Source: Pseudomonas prosekii
Lineage (GTDB): Bacteria; Pseudomonadota; Gammaproteobacteria; Pseudomonadales; Pseudomonadaceae
Reading direction: 5' to 3'
Assembly (NCBI RefSeq): GCF_900105155.1
Contig: NZ_LT629762.1
Span: forward strand, 5,527,501-5,591,500
Length of the DNA stretch: 64,000 nt
The notes under the pieces were generated by a model. It saw only the letters and a program-made list of their open reading frames with translations. It searched no databases and had not been told where the DNA came from. Numbering within the stretch: position 1 is the first letter of the stretch; the number at the start of each line of letters is the position of its first letter. This document shows positions 44,085 through 54,187 of the stretch, one piece after another. The position numbers and the translations under genes are program-made.

Positions 44085-46469
44085 ATGACATCCATGACAA
44101 GTCATCACCAAGACAAGGCGACGTTTCTCGAACGCCTGATCTTCAATAACCGGCCGGCAGTGATCACCATCTGCCTGCTGGTGAGCATTTTCCTGTTCTG
44201 GCAGGCCACGCTGATTCGGCCGTCCACCAGTTTCGAAAAAATGATCCCCCTCGAGCATCCGTTCATTCAAAAGATGATGGAGCACCGCAACGATCTGGCG
44301 AACCTGGGCAACACCGTGCGGATCTCGGTTGAAGCCACCGACGGCGACATTTTCTCCAAGGAATACATGGAGACCCTGCGTCAGATCAACGACGAGGTGT
44401 TCTACATTTCCGGCGTCGACCGTTCCGGCCTCAAGTCGCTGTGGAGCCCGAGCGTGCGCTGGACCGAGGTGACGGAGGAGGGTTTTGCCGGCGGTGAAGT
44501 GATCCCGCAGAGCTATAACGGCTCTCAGCAAAGCCTCGATCTGCTGCGCAACAACGTGCTCAAATCCGGCCAGGTCGGCCGTCTGGTGTCCAACGACTTC
44601 AAGTCGAGCATCGTCGATATCCCGCTGTTGGAGTCGTACCCGGACCCAGCGGATCAGGGCAAATTGCTCGCGCTGGACTACCGCAAGTTCTCCCACGAAC
44701 TCGAAGACAAGATCCGCGACAAGTTTGAAAAACAGAACCCTAATGTGCAGATCCACATCGTCGGTTTCGCCAAGAAAGTCGGCGATTTGATCGACGGTCT
44801 GGTGATGGTGGTGATGTTCTTCGGTATTGCCTTCGTCATCACTTTGATCCTGCTGTACTGGTTCACCAACTGCATGCGCAGCACCGTGGCGGTATTGAGC
44901 ACGACGCTGGTGGCGGTGGTCTGGCAGCTCGGTTTGATGCACTTTTTCGGTTTCGGCCTCGATCCGTATTCGATGCTGGTGCCGTTCCTGATCTTCGCCA
45001 TTGGTATTTCCCACGGCGTGCAGAAGATCAATGGCATCGCGTTGCAGTCCAGCGAAGCGGACAACGCGCTGACGGCGGCGCGGCGGACTTTCCGGCAACT
45101 GTTCCTGCCGGGGATGATCGCGATTCTCGCGGACGCGGTGGGTTTTATCACGCTGCTGATCATCGACATCGGCGTGATTCGTGAACTGGCCATCGGCGCG
45201 TCCATCGGCGTGGCGGTCATCGTGTTTACCAACCTGATCCTGTTGCCGGTGGCGATTTCCTATGTCGGCATCAGCAAGCGTGCGGTCGAGCGCAGCAAGA
45301 AAGACGCGCACCGCGAACACCCGTTCTGGCGCCTGTTGTCGAACTTCGCCAGCCCCAAGGTTGCACCGATTTCGATTGCCCTGGCGCTGATCGCGTTCGG
45401 CGGCGGCCTCTGGTACAGCCAGAACCTGAAGATCGGCGACCTCGACCAAGGCGCGCCGGAGCTGCGTCCCGACTCGCGTTACAACAAGGACAACAACTTC
45501 ATCATCAGCAACTACTCGACCAGTTCCGATGTGTTGGTGGTGATGGTCAAGACCAAGTCCGAAGGCTGCTCGCGCTATGAAGCCATGGCGCCAATCGACG
45601 AACTGATGTGGAAGATGCAGAACACCGAGGGCGTGCAGTCGGCGATCTCGCTGGTGACCGTGTCCAAGCAGATGATCAAAGGCATGAACGAGGGCAACCT
45701 GAAATGGGAAACCCTGTCGCGCAACCCGGACGTGCTGAACAACTCCATCGCCCGTGCGGATGGTCTGTACAACAACAGTTGCTCGTTGGCGCCGGTGCTG
45801 GTGTTCCTCAACGACCACAAGGCCGCGACGCTGGACCGCGCGGTGCATGCGGTGCAGGAGTTCGCCAAGGAGAACAACAAGGATGGCCTGGAATTCATCC
45901 TCGCTGCCGGTAACGCCGGGATTGAGGCCGCGACCAACGAAGTGATCAAGGAATCGGAACTGACAATTCTGATCCTGGTGTACATCTGCGTTGCGACCAT
46001 GTGCATGATCACCTTCCGTTCGTGGGCGGCGACCTTGTGCATCGTCTTGCCGCTGGTGCTGACCTCGGTGCTGGGTAACGCACTGATGGCGTTCATGGGC
46101 ATCGGCGTCAAAGTTGCGACCCTGCCGGTGGTGGCGTTGGGCGTGGGGATCGGCGTGGATTACGGCATTTACATTTACAGCCGACTGGAAAGCTTCCTGC
46201 GCGCCGGTCTGCCGTTGCAAGAGGCGTATTACCAGACGCTTAAGTCGACCGGTAAAGCCGTGCTGTTCACCGGTCTGTGCCTGGCCATCGGTGTGTGCAC
46301 CTGGATTTTCTCGGCGATCAAGTTCCAGGCCGACATGGGCCTGATGCTGACCTTCATGCTGCTGTGGAACATGTTCGGCGCTCTGTGGCTGTTGCCAGCG
46401 CTGGCGCGTTTCCTGATCAAACCGGAGAAACTGGCAGGGCAGAAGGGCAATTCGCTGTTCGCTCACTAA
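44085..46469 (+). CDS. RND/MMPL-family exporter
   Basis: 794 residues with 12 expected membrane helices in two halves, each preceded by a periplasmic domain. Characteristic segments are LVPFLIFAIGISHGVQKING (first half) and LPVVALGVGIGVDYGIYIYS (second half), which carry the membrane Asp/His/Gly motifs of the MMPL group. Relatives with a YCF48 partner are thought to move hydrophobic compounds or lipids across the envelope. DUF1302/DUF1329 genes, which often accompany this pair, are absent. A second start two codons in (MTSHHQ) is possible. Confidence 0.88.
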   Translation: MTSMTSHHQDKATFLERLIFNNRPAVITICLLVSIFLFWQATLIRPSTSFEKMIPLEHPFIQKMMEHRNDLANLGNTVRISVEATDGDIFSKEYMETLRQINDEVFYISGVDRSGLKSLWSPSVRWTEVTEEGFAGGEVIPQSYNGSQQSLDLLRNNVLKSGQVGRLVSNDFKSSIVDIPLLESYPDPADQGKLLALDYRKFSHELEDKIRDKFEKQNPNVQIHIVGFAKKVGDLIDGLVMVVMFFGIAFVITLILLYWFTNCMRSTVAVLSTTLVAVVWQLGLMHFFGFGLDPYSMLVPFLIFAIGISHGVQKINGIALQSSEADNALTAARRTFRQLFLPGMIAILADAVGFITLLIIDIGVIRELAIGASIGVAVIVFTNLILLPVAISYVGISKRAVERSKKDAHREHPFWRLLSNFASPKVAPISIALALIAFGGGLWYSQNLKIGDLDQGAPELRPDSRYNKDNNFIISNYSTSSDVLVVMVKTKSEGCSRYEAMAPIDELMWKMQNTEGVQSAISLVTVSKQMIKGMNEGNLKWETLSRNPDVLNNSIARADGLYNNSCSLAPVLVFLNDHKAATLDRAVHAVQEFAKENNKDGLEFILAAGNAGIEAATNEVIKESELTILILVYICVATMCMITFRSWAATLCIVLPLVLTSVLGNALMAFMGIGVKVATLPVVALGVGIGVDYGIYIYSRLESFLRAGLPLQEAYYQTLKSTGKAVLFTGLCLAIGVCTWIFSAIKFQADMGLMLTFMLLWNMFGALWLLPALARFLIKPEKLAGQKGNSLFAH

Positions 46470-46484
46470 GCCTCGCAGAAACAC

Positions 46485-46515
46485 AAAAGCCGCAACCTCG
46501 GGTTGCGGCTTTTTT
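46485..46515. terminator. Bidirectional rho-independent terminator
   Basis: AAAAGCCGCAACC-TCG-GGTTGCGGCTTTTTT forms a strong stem with A- and T-runs on both flanks between the convergent RND and giant-protein genes. Confidence 0.93.
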
Positions 46516-46532
46516 ATGGGCGCCTCTCAGAC

Positions 46533-49500
46533 TCAGTAAGGTTGCAACGGCAGGAAATACTGATTGGCCAGCGCCAGGTCGATGGCACCGTGGTAGATCT
46601 GGATTTTCTGACTCGGATTTGTTGCTTTGGCCAATGCCGATTCATACGTTTCGAAACGTTGGCCCTCGGTTTTCAGATGCGCGGTAGTGAAGTGGGTTTT
46701 GTCATCCGTCAAAACAGCATAGTGAAAGTGCGCATACCACAGTGCCTTGTCGTCGCGGTTGAACAGCCCATATTCCTGCATGAAATCCTTGCGCCCGGTT
46801 TTCAACTGAACTCGTTTTCCGATAGGTCTGACGTGCAGCTCGTTGCCTTGCAATAAATAGCGCACGCCGACGCTGGTTGGCGGCTGCGCCAGCGTCAGGC
46901 GAGTGCGCATTCGGGTGGCCTGGGTGCGCAGGCTGAGCGCTTTGCCGTGCAGCTCGGCGATCAGCGCCGCATCCTTTTCGTTGGCCGGTGGCGCGTCTGG
47001 ATGTTTATCCAGGCTATGGGCATAGCGGTCGAGTTTCTGCGCCTCGCGTTCAAATTGCTCCTCAATGTCCTTGGGCGAACTGCCGTCCTGAGAATAGCCC
47101 TCGATCTTGCGCACCTGTTCATCGACCTTGGCCAAGGCCTTTCGCGCGTCGCCCTTGAGTTGCGGATAGCTGCTTGCTGAGCGCGGTGGCTGCGTGCGCG
47201 CCTGGACGATTTCGATCCAGACATCCGGTTCGTGTTCATGGAAAGAGGCCAGTACCGTGTCATCCATGGGCGCATTGATGTCGACGATATCGCCGCCCTG
47301 ATCGGTAACACGTGGCCGCAGTTCGCCGATAAACGTGCCTTTGGATGTTTTGATCACACGCTTTTTGCCGACCGATGCGCTGGGCCTTGGTTTTGTTTTG
47401 CTGGTTTCCTTAGAGGTGCCAGGCGTTTGTGCTGAGCTGTCCTCGGACGAAGGCGGCTGTTCCAAGGCAAGCTGCTGAATTTCTTCGACCAGACGGTTCT
47501 CGGCATCAACGCGCATTTGATCAATGATCACCCGCATGCGGTTGAACGACGGCATCTGCAGCTCATCGGCATTAAACACCCAGATTCCGCCCAAAGCGCT
47601 TTGGGCGTTTTTATAACGCTCGACCAGGTTGTCCAGAACGGCTATGCGTTCGCTGCGTTCATAGCCCTGATTGTTCTGCAATTCGACATGCGATCGCGCC
47701 AGCAACAGCAACGGTTGAATCACCGCTTCCAGCGCAGTGGAAAGTTCTGTTCCTAACGTTTTCACGCTGAGGTTACGCAGCACGATCAAATGGAAGGCCT
47801 TGACGTTCAGCGCGGTCATTTCGCCTTCTGATCTGCCGTGGTTCAGCTCCTTGCGGATCCTTGGCCCCAAGAGTGGAATCTGTAACAGCTCCTCCATGCG
47901 CGCATCTGCCGCTTCGTAGCACGCAATCATGGTTTCGTTGATTTCGCCGGTTTGTTGCATGAACTTGAAATACCGCTGCATCACCCCATCGCCATCTGCT
48001 TTCAAGGCTTGGTAGATGTGCTGTTCACCCCCGATAAATTCACTGTAGTTGCGCGCGGAAGCGGCTCGTTCGAGGTCAGCCATCACCACTCTTTTACGAA
48101 GATTCCTGATGATGTTGCTCAGCTGAATGGCGATATTCGACTGATCTACGGGCACATCCGTCAACGTGCTTGCCTCACGCATTTCGGCAATCAGGGCGAC
48201 GTAGTTCTGCGTTTGCTTGTCCATCTCGACGACAAATCGTTCCCGGGCCGTAGCGCGCTCCTGCTCCGTGCTGGCAGGGTTCGCTTCTTTGGCGTGGAAG
48301 ATGTTTTCGGCGATATCGATGCGCTTTTGCACGCGTTCCTGTTGCTCGACAAACGCTTGATAGTTCAGCTCGAGTTCGGCGATGCGTTGGCGGCGTTTTT
48401 CCCGCTCGGCGGCGATCCTTCCTTTGCGTCCGCCACCGACCAGTTGCAGGCCCCGGTCCAGCGTCCAGTCGCCTTTGCCATTGGATTTGAGCTTGATCCC
48501 GGGGTGATCGGCGTGTTCCGGATGGACCAGAAATACCTCGCCGAAACCCGGCACGATACGCACGCGAAACAACAGGCCGGCGAGGGTGGCGTACCATTTG
48601 TTGTCGATTCGGTACAGGCCGGCAAAGGGGCCGATGGCGATTGGTTGCGGCAACACAGTCGGCCAAGGCACGCGCACCTCTTTGAGTTGTCCGAACAGGC
48701 GCGCCGACGCTGAATCGCGTGCGGTCGACAGGTTGAAATCCAGCAAAGTACGCCCGCTGCCGGGTGGTTCGGAAGCCAGGCCCGGCGCCAATTCGGTGAT
48801 GGCAGCGCCGGCAATCACCGGTGATTGCGCCGAGCGCCGAAGCGGCGCGAGGGCGACCGCAGATTCGCGTGAATCGCTGGAGAGCAATGCGCTTTCGCCA
48901 CGGTTTTGCGCGACGTGCAGCAGCACCAAGCCAAGGTTGATCAGCACATCAACCCAGGCCTGTTCACGCGCATTCAGATCATCGCCGTCAAGCGCCGGAA
49001 GGTCTTCGATCAGGCTGTGGGTGAGTTGCAGCATCCAGCCCACCAGCATGGCCGGCCCGCGTAACAACGGCAGGATCAGGTTGTTGAACAGCAGCCATGC
49101 GCCTTCGAGAATGCTCGCCCAGCGACTCTCGGCGTTGGACACCGATTGGCGATCGGCCAGCTCGATCAACGCTTGGGCGTTGCTGCTGAACAGCCGATTC
49201 AGCAACTGACCGTTTGCCAGCGCAGCAAGCCATTCTGCGGCTTGGTCATCGGCAAGCATTGCCGGTTGCGGTTTGTCCGGGCGGCTGAATTCATCGCCAA
49301 GGTGCATGTGCACAATGTGCGGCTCGTTGAAGCCGTTATGCTCGTAGATCGGCCGCGCGCGGTCGGTCAGCCAGGTGAGCACGCTGGTTTGCACGGGACC
49401 GCTTTGGGCGATGGCGCTCAGCAGTTGCTGGCGGCTGGAATATTGCTGCAGCGCCGGCGAGTACATCGGCCGGTAGAGAATGCGCGGGCCGTCGGCATTC

Positions 49501-51263
49501 AGATCGTGCGGCTCGATGATGAACATGTTGCTCACCGCATCAGGCGCAGCGCCTGCTTTGCGTTGGAAGGCCAGCGGTCGCAGGACGACTTGCTGGCCAT
49601 CGGCCGACCGTTCCGCTTGCGTGCCGTGCATCAGCGCTTCGACGTAGCGATAACCCTGACGGGTGAAGCCCTGCTCGGATTTGATCGATTGTTCCAGCGC
49701 CAGCATCGGCAGATGCACCGAGAGCTCCAGTCCGAACAGCCGCGCACGTTCCTGCGCCTGCGGGGTATCGCCCAACAATTGGCTACGAATCAGTTCGGGG
49801 TAGTGTTTGCCGACATCGACGCGAGTAACCAGATCCAGCACATAGGCTTGCGTGGTCCAGTCCTGAATCAGCTGCCCGCCGGTATGCCGAATCGTCATCC
49901 GGCCGTTGGGGCGCCCGGCAAGATTGCGGATCGCCAGTTGTGTCAGGGTCATTTTCACCGGTTGCAGATAACCGCTGCCCAAATCACCGACCGGCACATG
50001 AAACGTCAGCTCCAGTTGGTCGGCGTCATAACCCGGCGCCAGCGGCTGATCCTCGAGCATCTGTTGCTGCAGCGCTTTTTTGGCGAACGTGTGGAGGTCG
50101 TCGATGCCGGTCTGAAAGCTGCGCCCGCCGGTCTTTTGCTTGATCCCGGCGAGGCTTAGCACATGCTTGCGGTAAGCCATGCGATCTACGGCGTTGGCGG
50201 TTTGCAGCCACTGCGGAATGGCGGACTGAATGTGTTGAAAGCGCAGTGAGGTGTGCGCGTCGGGGGTTTGATCATCGATGAACAACGCTGCGACGTCGGT
50301 GATTGCCGCGAAGCGTTTTTCCAGTTGTGCAAGGCGCTGGCCGGCCGGAAGCTTCAGCGCGGCGAGGTCCTCCAGTTGCTGGTTCAGCAGCAGGGCGGCC
50401 TGGGTGTCGAAGATATTGCCGTCGGGCTCATAGCGTTTCCACGCGACACTGTCGGCCATGAAAGTCTGCTCAAACCGCTCGCCCCACGCTTGACCGAACG
50501 CTGCCACCGAAGGGAATGATTCGATGCTGCCGGTCACTGCGCACAGCAATACGCTTTCACCGCAAATAACCAGTATGTCGGGGCTTTGCAGGTTGATTGA
50601 AACCTCGCCCACGTGCAGGGTTGTTTCGATGACACAAGCCTGAAGGGTGCCCACCGGTGGAGGTGCTTCGAGGCGTTGCTGTTTGTCGGGATGACGGCAC
50701 AGTTCACTCACAATGTCGGCGTGCTGGGCGTTAAGCGCGGCGTGGCGGATCGCTGATGTTTTCAGCGTGCCGTTCAGTAAATCCCCCACCCATTGCCAGC
50801 GACTGACGCCGGCATCCACCGGTTCGTTCCAGTAATCACTCAGTGCTTGTTGAAAACCGACGAAAACAATCGCCGGCAACTCGCGGATGAGCCCGGCGAT
50901 CAGTTGCATGTCGGGCTCGCGGTGGCTGGTGCTGTCTTGCTTAAGGTGTCTGGTTCCGTCGTTGGTCAGGTAGCAGGCACGGCCGAATTGCTCGTTGAGC
51001 GCCGGCGGTGTGCCGCTGGCCAGATATGAGAGCACCACATCAAGCAGTAACGTCAGGCGCCAGCCACCTTCAGGGTCCGGTTGGGCGAGGCGGGTGAGGT
51101 GCGGATCGAAATCCAGCAGCGGGTATTTTTCCAGCAAATCGTCCTTGAGCAGGCTGGCGGTGACTGAACGCAAGGTCGGGCGGCTGTTGAACCGTTCGCT
51201 GATGGTTTGCGCGATCAGGTTTGCGTAATGGCCCGTCGCAGCGGGCAATGTTGTGGTTGGCAT
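46533..51263 (-). CDS. Giant protein (1576 aa), dermonecrotic-toxin-like family of Pseudomonas
   Basis: One uninterrupted frame. ATG 51263 has AAGGA upstream and a terminator follows the stop. No classical signal peptide. Visible parts: a large N-terminal region, a hydrophobic helix pair at about 720-765 (LLFNNLILPLLRGPAMLVGW), a compact module at about 890-945 with WYATLAGLLFRVRIVPGFGE, a Lys/Arg/Glu coiled coil at about 945-1000, a Ser/Thr/Pro-rich basic linker near 1285-1305, and a C-terminal WYAHFHYAVL then FTTAHLKTEGQRFETY. The ending resembles large pseudomonad proteins labelled dermonecrotic toxin (DUF6543). No immunity-like or secretion gene is adjacent. Toxin identity is inference. 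Confidence 0.6.
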   Translation of the reverse strand: MPTTTLPAATGHYANLIAQTISERFNSRPTLRSVTASLLKDDLLEKYPLLDFDPHLTRLAQPDPEGGWRLTLLLDVVLSYLASGTPPALNEQFGRACYLTNDGTRHLKQDSTSHREPDMQLIAGLIRELPAIVFVGFQQALSDYWNEPVDAGVSRWQWVGDLLNGTLKTSAIRHAALNAQHADIVSELCRHPDKQQRLEAPPPVGTLQACVIETTLHVGEVSINLQSPDILVICGESVLLCAVTGSIESFPSVAAFGQAWGERFEQTFMADSVAWKRYEPDGNIFDTQAALLLNQQLEDLAALKLPAGQRLAQLEKRFAAITDVAALFIDDQTPDAHTSLRFQHIQSAIPQWLQTANAVDRMAYRKHVLSLAGIKQKTGGRSFQTGIDDLHTFAKKALQQQMLEDQPLAPGYDADQLELTFHVPVGDLGSGYLQPVKMTLTQLAIRNLAGRPNGRMTIRHTGGQLIQDWTTQAYVLDLVTRVDVGKHYPELIRSQLLGDTPQAQERARLFGLELSVHLPMLALEQSIKSEQGFTRQGYRYVEALMHGTQAERSADGQQVVLRPLAFQRKAGAAPDAVSNMFIIEPHDLNADGPRILYRPMYSPALQQYSSRQQLLSAIAQSGPVQTSVLTWLTDRARPIYEHNGFNEPHIVHMHLGDEFSRPDKPQPAMLADDQAAEWLAALANGQLLNRLFSSNAQALIELADRQSVSNAESRWASILEGAWLLFNNLILPLLRGPAMLVGWMLQLTHSLIEDLPALDGDDLNAREQAWVDVLINLGLVLLHVAQNRGESALLSSDSRESAVALAPLRRSAQSPVIAGAAITELAPGLASEPPGSGRTLLDFNLSTARDSASARLFGQLKEVRVPWPTVLPQPIAIGPFAGLYRIDNKWYATLAGLLFRVRIVPGFGEVFLVHPEHADHPGIKLKSNGKGDWTLDRGLQLVGGGRKGRIAAEREKRRQRIAELELNYQAFVEQQERVQKRIDIAENIFHAKEANPASTEQERATARERFVVEMDKQTQNYVALIAEMREASTLTDVPVDQSNIAIQLSNIIRNLRKRVVMADLERAASARNYSEFIGGEQHIYQALKADGDGVMQRYFKFMQQTGEINETMIACYEAADARMEELLQIPLLGPRIRKELNHGRSEGEMTALNVKAFHLIVLRNLSVKTLGTELSTALEAVIQPLLLLARSHVELQNNQGYERSERIAVLDNLVERYKNAQSALGGIWVFNADELQMPSFNRMRVIIDQMRVDAENRLVEEIQQLALEQPPSSEDSSAQTPGTSKETSKTKPRPSASVGKKRVIKTSKGTFIGELRPRVTDQGGDIVDINAPMDDTVLASFHEHEPDVWIEIVQARTQPPRSASSYPQLKGDARKALAKVDEQVRKIEGYSQDGSSPKDIEEQFEREAQKLDRYAHSLDKHPDAPPANEKDAALIAELHGKALSLRTQATRMRTRLTLAQPPTSVGVRYLLQGNELHVRPIGKRVQLKTGRKDFMQEYGLFNRDDKALWYAHFHYAVLTDDKTHFTTAHLKTEGQRFETYESALAKATNPSQKIQIYHGAIDLALANQYFLPLQPY

Positions 51264-51373
51264 GATGCAATCCTTTGCATGGCTGATGCCTGAACCCTAA
51301 CGCCTGAATAAATCAGCCGTGCGGTATATAGATACCGCACATTGTCGAATTTCCCCGAAACCCTGCATTGGGT

Positions 51374-52102
51374 CTAGTGGTGGTTCGGTGGATCGCCGCC
51401 CAGCACCACGTCCAGCGCACTGCGGGCGTCGTCGAGTTGCACCAGTGTCGCGTGTCGTGCGCCGAGGGCATCGCGGTTTTCGATGGCGGTCAGGATCGCC
51501 TTGTGCCGTGGCAGCGCCAGCTCATGCAGGTTCGGCCGCTGGTTGGAATGCTTCAACGCCTCGGCGATGGCGACACCGAGCATGTTGCACAGGTTGGCCA
51601 GCAAGTCGTTGTGGGTCGCATCGGCGATGCGGCTGTGGAAGTCCAGGTCCGGTTGCAGCAAGGCTTCCGGGGTCGGCGCGGCCTCCATGCGTTGGTAGGC
51701 TTCGCCGATCGAGGCGATGTCGGCGTCGGTGGCGTATTGCGCGGCGAGCGCGGCGGCGGCCGGTTCGATGATGCTGCGCACGCTGGTCAACAAGCCGAAA
51801 AATTCATTCTGCGGACTGCTTTGCATCAACCAATGCAACACGTCCGGGTCGAGCATGTGCCATTCCTTGCGCGCCTTGACCACCGTGCCGACGCGCGGAC
51901 GGGAATACACCAGACCTTTGGCGACCAACACCCGCGTGGCTTCGCGCAATACCGGCCGGCTGACCGCGTACTCTTCGCACAACAAGGCTTCGGCGGGCAG
52001 TTTGTCGTCGGGCTTGAAGCGTCCGGAGACGATCTGCATGCCCAATTCCTGGACGATGCGCGAGTGCATGCTTTTGCGATCAGAGGGTTTGCGGTAATCC
52101 AT
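51374..52102 (-). CDS. GntR/FadR-family regulator with FCD domain
   Basis: 242 residues. The winged helix at about 10-75 contains LPAEALLCEEYAVSRPVLRE. The helical FCD sensor domain carries metal-ligand residues in DLDFHSRIADATHND, LPRHKAIL and GARHATL. The family includes DgoR and other sugar-acid sensors. The gene lies just downstream of the IlvD/Edd dehydratase on the same strand and very likely controls that catabolic cluster through the two operators near 54.1-54.2 kb. ATG 52102 is chosen. Confidence 0.9.
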   Translation of the reverse strand: MDYRKPSDRKSMHSRIVQELGMQIVSGRFKPDDKLPAEALLCEEYAVSRPVLREATRVLVAKGLVYSRPRVGTVVKARKEWHMLDPDVLHWLMQSSPQNEFFGLLTSVRSIIEPAAAALAAQYATDADIASIGEAYQRMEAAPTPEALLQPDLDFHSRIADATHNDLLANLCNMLGVAIAEALKHSNQRPNLHELALPRHKAILTAIENRDALGARHATLVQLDDARSALDVVLGGDPPNHH

Positions 52103-52201
52103 GGGGAACGGCGCGATCCTGGGCGATGGGGGGGTGGGGCGCATGATAGCAGGCGCGGGCGAGGACGGTCGCCAGAGCAGGACTTGTGCAGGAGCAAAGC
52201 T

Positions 52202-52334
52202 TTTGTGGCGAGGGGGCTTGCCCCCGTCGGGGAGCGAAGCCCGCTGAATCAGCCGCGGCAACTGCCAATGAGTCCGCGGCGACTGATTCACGACTGCTGC
52301 GCAATCGAACGGGGGCAAGCCCCCTCGCCACACA
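52202..52334. repeat. Large REP-type inverted repeat
   Basis: GTGGCGAGGGGGCTTGCCCCCG at the left and its complement at the right enclose a second inverted repeat (TGAATCAGCCGCGG ... CCGCGGCGACTGATTCA). It is the same class as in the duplicated region near 12.8-13.0 kb. Confidence 0.85.
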
Positions 52335-52361
52335 GGTTCGGTCCCACAGAGGGCGGTGGGA

Positions 52362-54098
52362 TCAGTGCGAGTGGCGCGGCACTTCGGAGCCGCGGCAACC
52401 GACCAGGAAGTCGAAGTCGCAGCCCTGATCCGCTTGCAGCACGTGGTCGACGTACAACTGACGATAGCCACCGACGATCATCTGCTGCGGCGGTTGCAGA
52501 TCGGCCATCCGCGCCGCCAGTTCGGCGTCCGGAATGTCCAGGTGCAAACGCCCGGTGGCGCAATCGAGCTCAATGAAATCGCCTTCCTGCACCACCGCCA
52601 AAGGCCCGCCGGCCGCGGCTTCCGGGGCAACGTGCAAAACCACCGTGCCATACGCCGTGCCGCTCATGCGCGCATCGGAAATCCGCACCATGTCGGTCAC
52701 ACCCTGCGCGAGCAACTTGGCCGGCAGCCCCATGTTGCCGACTTCAGCCATGCCCGGATAACCCTTCGGCCCGCAGTTTTTCATGACCAGAATCGAGTTG
52801 GCATCAACGTCCAGTTCCGGGTCGTTGATCCGCGCCTTGTACATGTCGAAGTTCTCGAACACCACCGCACGTCCGCGATGCTGCATCAGTTCGGCGGTGG
52901 CGGCGGACGGTTTCAGCACAGCGCCGAGTGGCGCCAGATTGCCGCGCAACACGCAGATGCCGCCGTCAGCGCGGATCGGATTGTCGAGGGTGCGAATCAC
53001 TTCGTCCTGACCGTAAATCGGCGCGTCCTTGGTGTTCTCGCCGAGGGTCTTGCCGTTGACGGTCAACGCGTCTGGATTCGGAATCAGGTTGGCCTCGCCG
53101 AGACGACGCAGCACCGCCGGCAAACCGCCCGCATAGTAGAACTCTTCCATCAGGAAACGCCCGGACGGTTGCAGGTCGACGATGGTCGGCATGCCGCGAC
53201 CGATGCGCGTCCAGTCGTCCAGGTCCAGCTCGACGCCAATGCGCCCGGCGATGGCTTTCAAGTGAATCACCGCGTTGGTCGAACCGCCAATCGCTGCGTT
53301 GACCCGAATCGCATTTTCAAAAGCTTCTTTAGTGAGGATTTTCGACAGCCGCAAGTCTTCGCGAACCATCTCCACCGCGCGCATGCCGGACATGTGCGCC
53401 AACACATAACGGCGCGCATCCACTGCCGGAATCGCCGCGTTGTGCGGCAGGGAAGTGCCGAGTGCTTCGGCCATGCAGGCCATGGTCGACGCGGTGCCCA
53501 TGGTGTTGCAGGTGCCGGCCGAACGCGACATGCCGCCCTCGGCCGCGAGGAAATCGTCGAGGGTGATCGTGCCTGCTTTTACTTGCTCACTGAGCTGCCA
53601 GACCACCGTGCCCGAGCCGATGTCCTGGCCCTTGTGCTTGCCGTTGAGCATCGGCCCGCCAGTGACAACGATCGCCGGGACGTCGCAACTGGCGGCGCCC
53701 ATCAGCAATGCCGGAGTGGTTTTGTCGCAACCGGTCAGCAGCACCACGCCGTCGATCGGGTTGCCGCGAATGGCTTCTTCGACGTCCATGCTCGTCAGGT
53801 TGCGGGTGAACATGGCGGTGGGGCGCAGGTTCGATTCACCGTTGGAGAACACTGGAAACTCGACCGGCCAGCCACCGGCCTCGATCACCCCGCGTTTGAC
53901 GTGCTCGGCGATCTGCCGAAAGTGCGCGTTGCACGGGGTCAATTCCGACCAAGTGTTGCATATGCCGATGATCGGCTTGCCGTGGAACTGATGGTCGGCG
54001 ATGCCCTGATTCTTCATCCAGCTGCGGTACATGAAGCCGTTCTTGTCGGCGGTGCCAAACCATTGGGCGGAGCGCAGGGTGGGTTTCTTATCAGCCAT
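52362..54098 (-). CDS. IlvD/Edd-family sugar-acid dehydratase, probably L-arabinonate dehydratase
   Basis: 578 residues. Iron-sulfur ligand cysteines appear in ICNTWSELTPCNAHF, LLTGCDKTTPALLMGA and SAGTCNTMGTASTMACMAEA. The active-site end reads ISDARMSGTAYGTVVLHVAP. The N-terminal FMYRSWMKNQG is what I associate with pentonate dehydratases, not IlvD itself. It would convert L-arabinonate (or a similar aldonate) to the 2-keto-3-deoxy acid. It is divergent from the MFS transporter and precedes the GntR gene; together with AraD1 and the semialdehyde dehydrogenase it forms a non-phosphorylating pathway. Exact substrate unproven. Confidence 0.85.
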   Translation of the reverse strand: MADKKPTLRSAQWFGTADKNGFMYRSWMKNQGIADHQFHGKPIIGICNTWSELTPCNAHFRQIAEHVKRGVIEAGGWPVEFPVFSNGESNLRPTAMFTRNLTSMDVEEAIRGNPIDGVVLLTGCDKTTPALLMGAASCDVPAIVVTGGPMLNGKHKGQDIGSGTVVWQLSEQVKAGTITLDDFLAAEGGMSRSAGTCNTMGTASTMACMAEALGTSLPHNAAIPAVDARRYVLAHMSGMRAVEMVREDLRLSKILTKEAFENAIRVNAAIGGSTNAVIHLKAIAGRIGVELDLDDWTRIGRGMPTIVDLQPSGRFLMEEFYYAGGLPAVLRRLGEANLIPNPDALTVNGKTLGENTKDAPIYGQDEVIRTLDNPIRADGGICVLRGNLAPLGAVLKPSAATAELMQHRGRAVVFENFDMYKARINDPELDVDANSILVMKNCGPKGYPGMAEVGNMGLPAKLLAQGVTDMVRISDARMSGTAYGTVVLHVAPEAAAGGPLAVVQEGDFIELDCATGRLHLDIPDAELAARMADLQPPQQMIVGGYRQLYVDHVLQADQGCDFDFLVGCRGSEVPRHSH

Positions 54099-54111
54099 GA
54101 TCGATTCTCTT

Positions 54112-54127
54112 ATTGTATGACTATATT
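54112..54127. promoter_or_regulatory. Operator candidate A of the sugar-acid cluster
   Basis: ATTGTATGACTATATT matches candidate B at 54188-54203 in 13 of 16 positions. It lies just upstream of the dehydratase start. Confidence 0.5.
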
Positions 54128-54187
54128 GTTCGAGCTGACGCTTAACATAAGCGCAAATCTGCGGATTTGGAAGTGTTGTTAGCTTAA

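Noticed and set aside
43737..46484. 915-residue minus-strand frame opposite the RND exporter
   Set aside because: His/Gln/Arg-rich translation typical of an antisense frame of a GC-rich gene; the plus-strand RND gene is unmistakable.
52356..54182. 608-residue plus-strand frame opposite the dehydratase
   Set aside because: Antisense shadow of a well-conserved IlvD/Edd gene.
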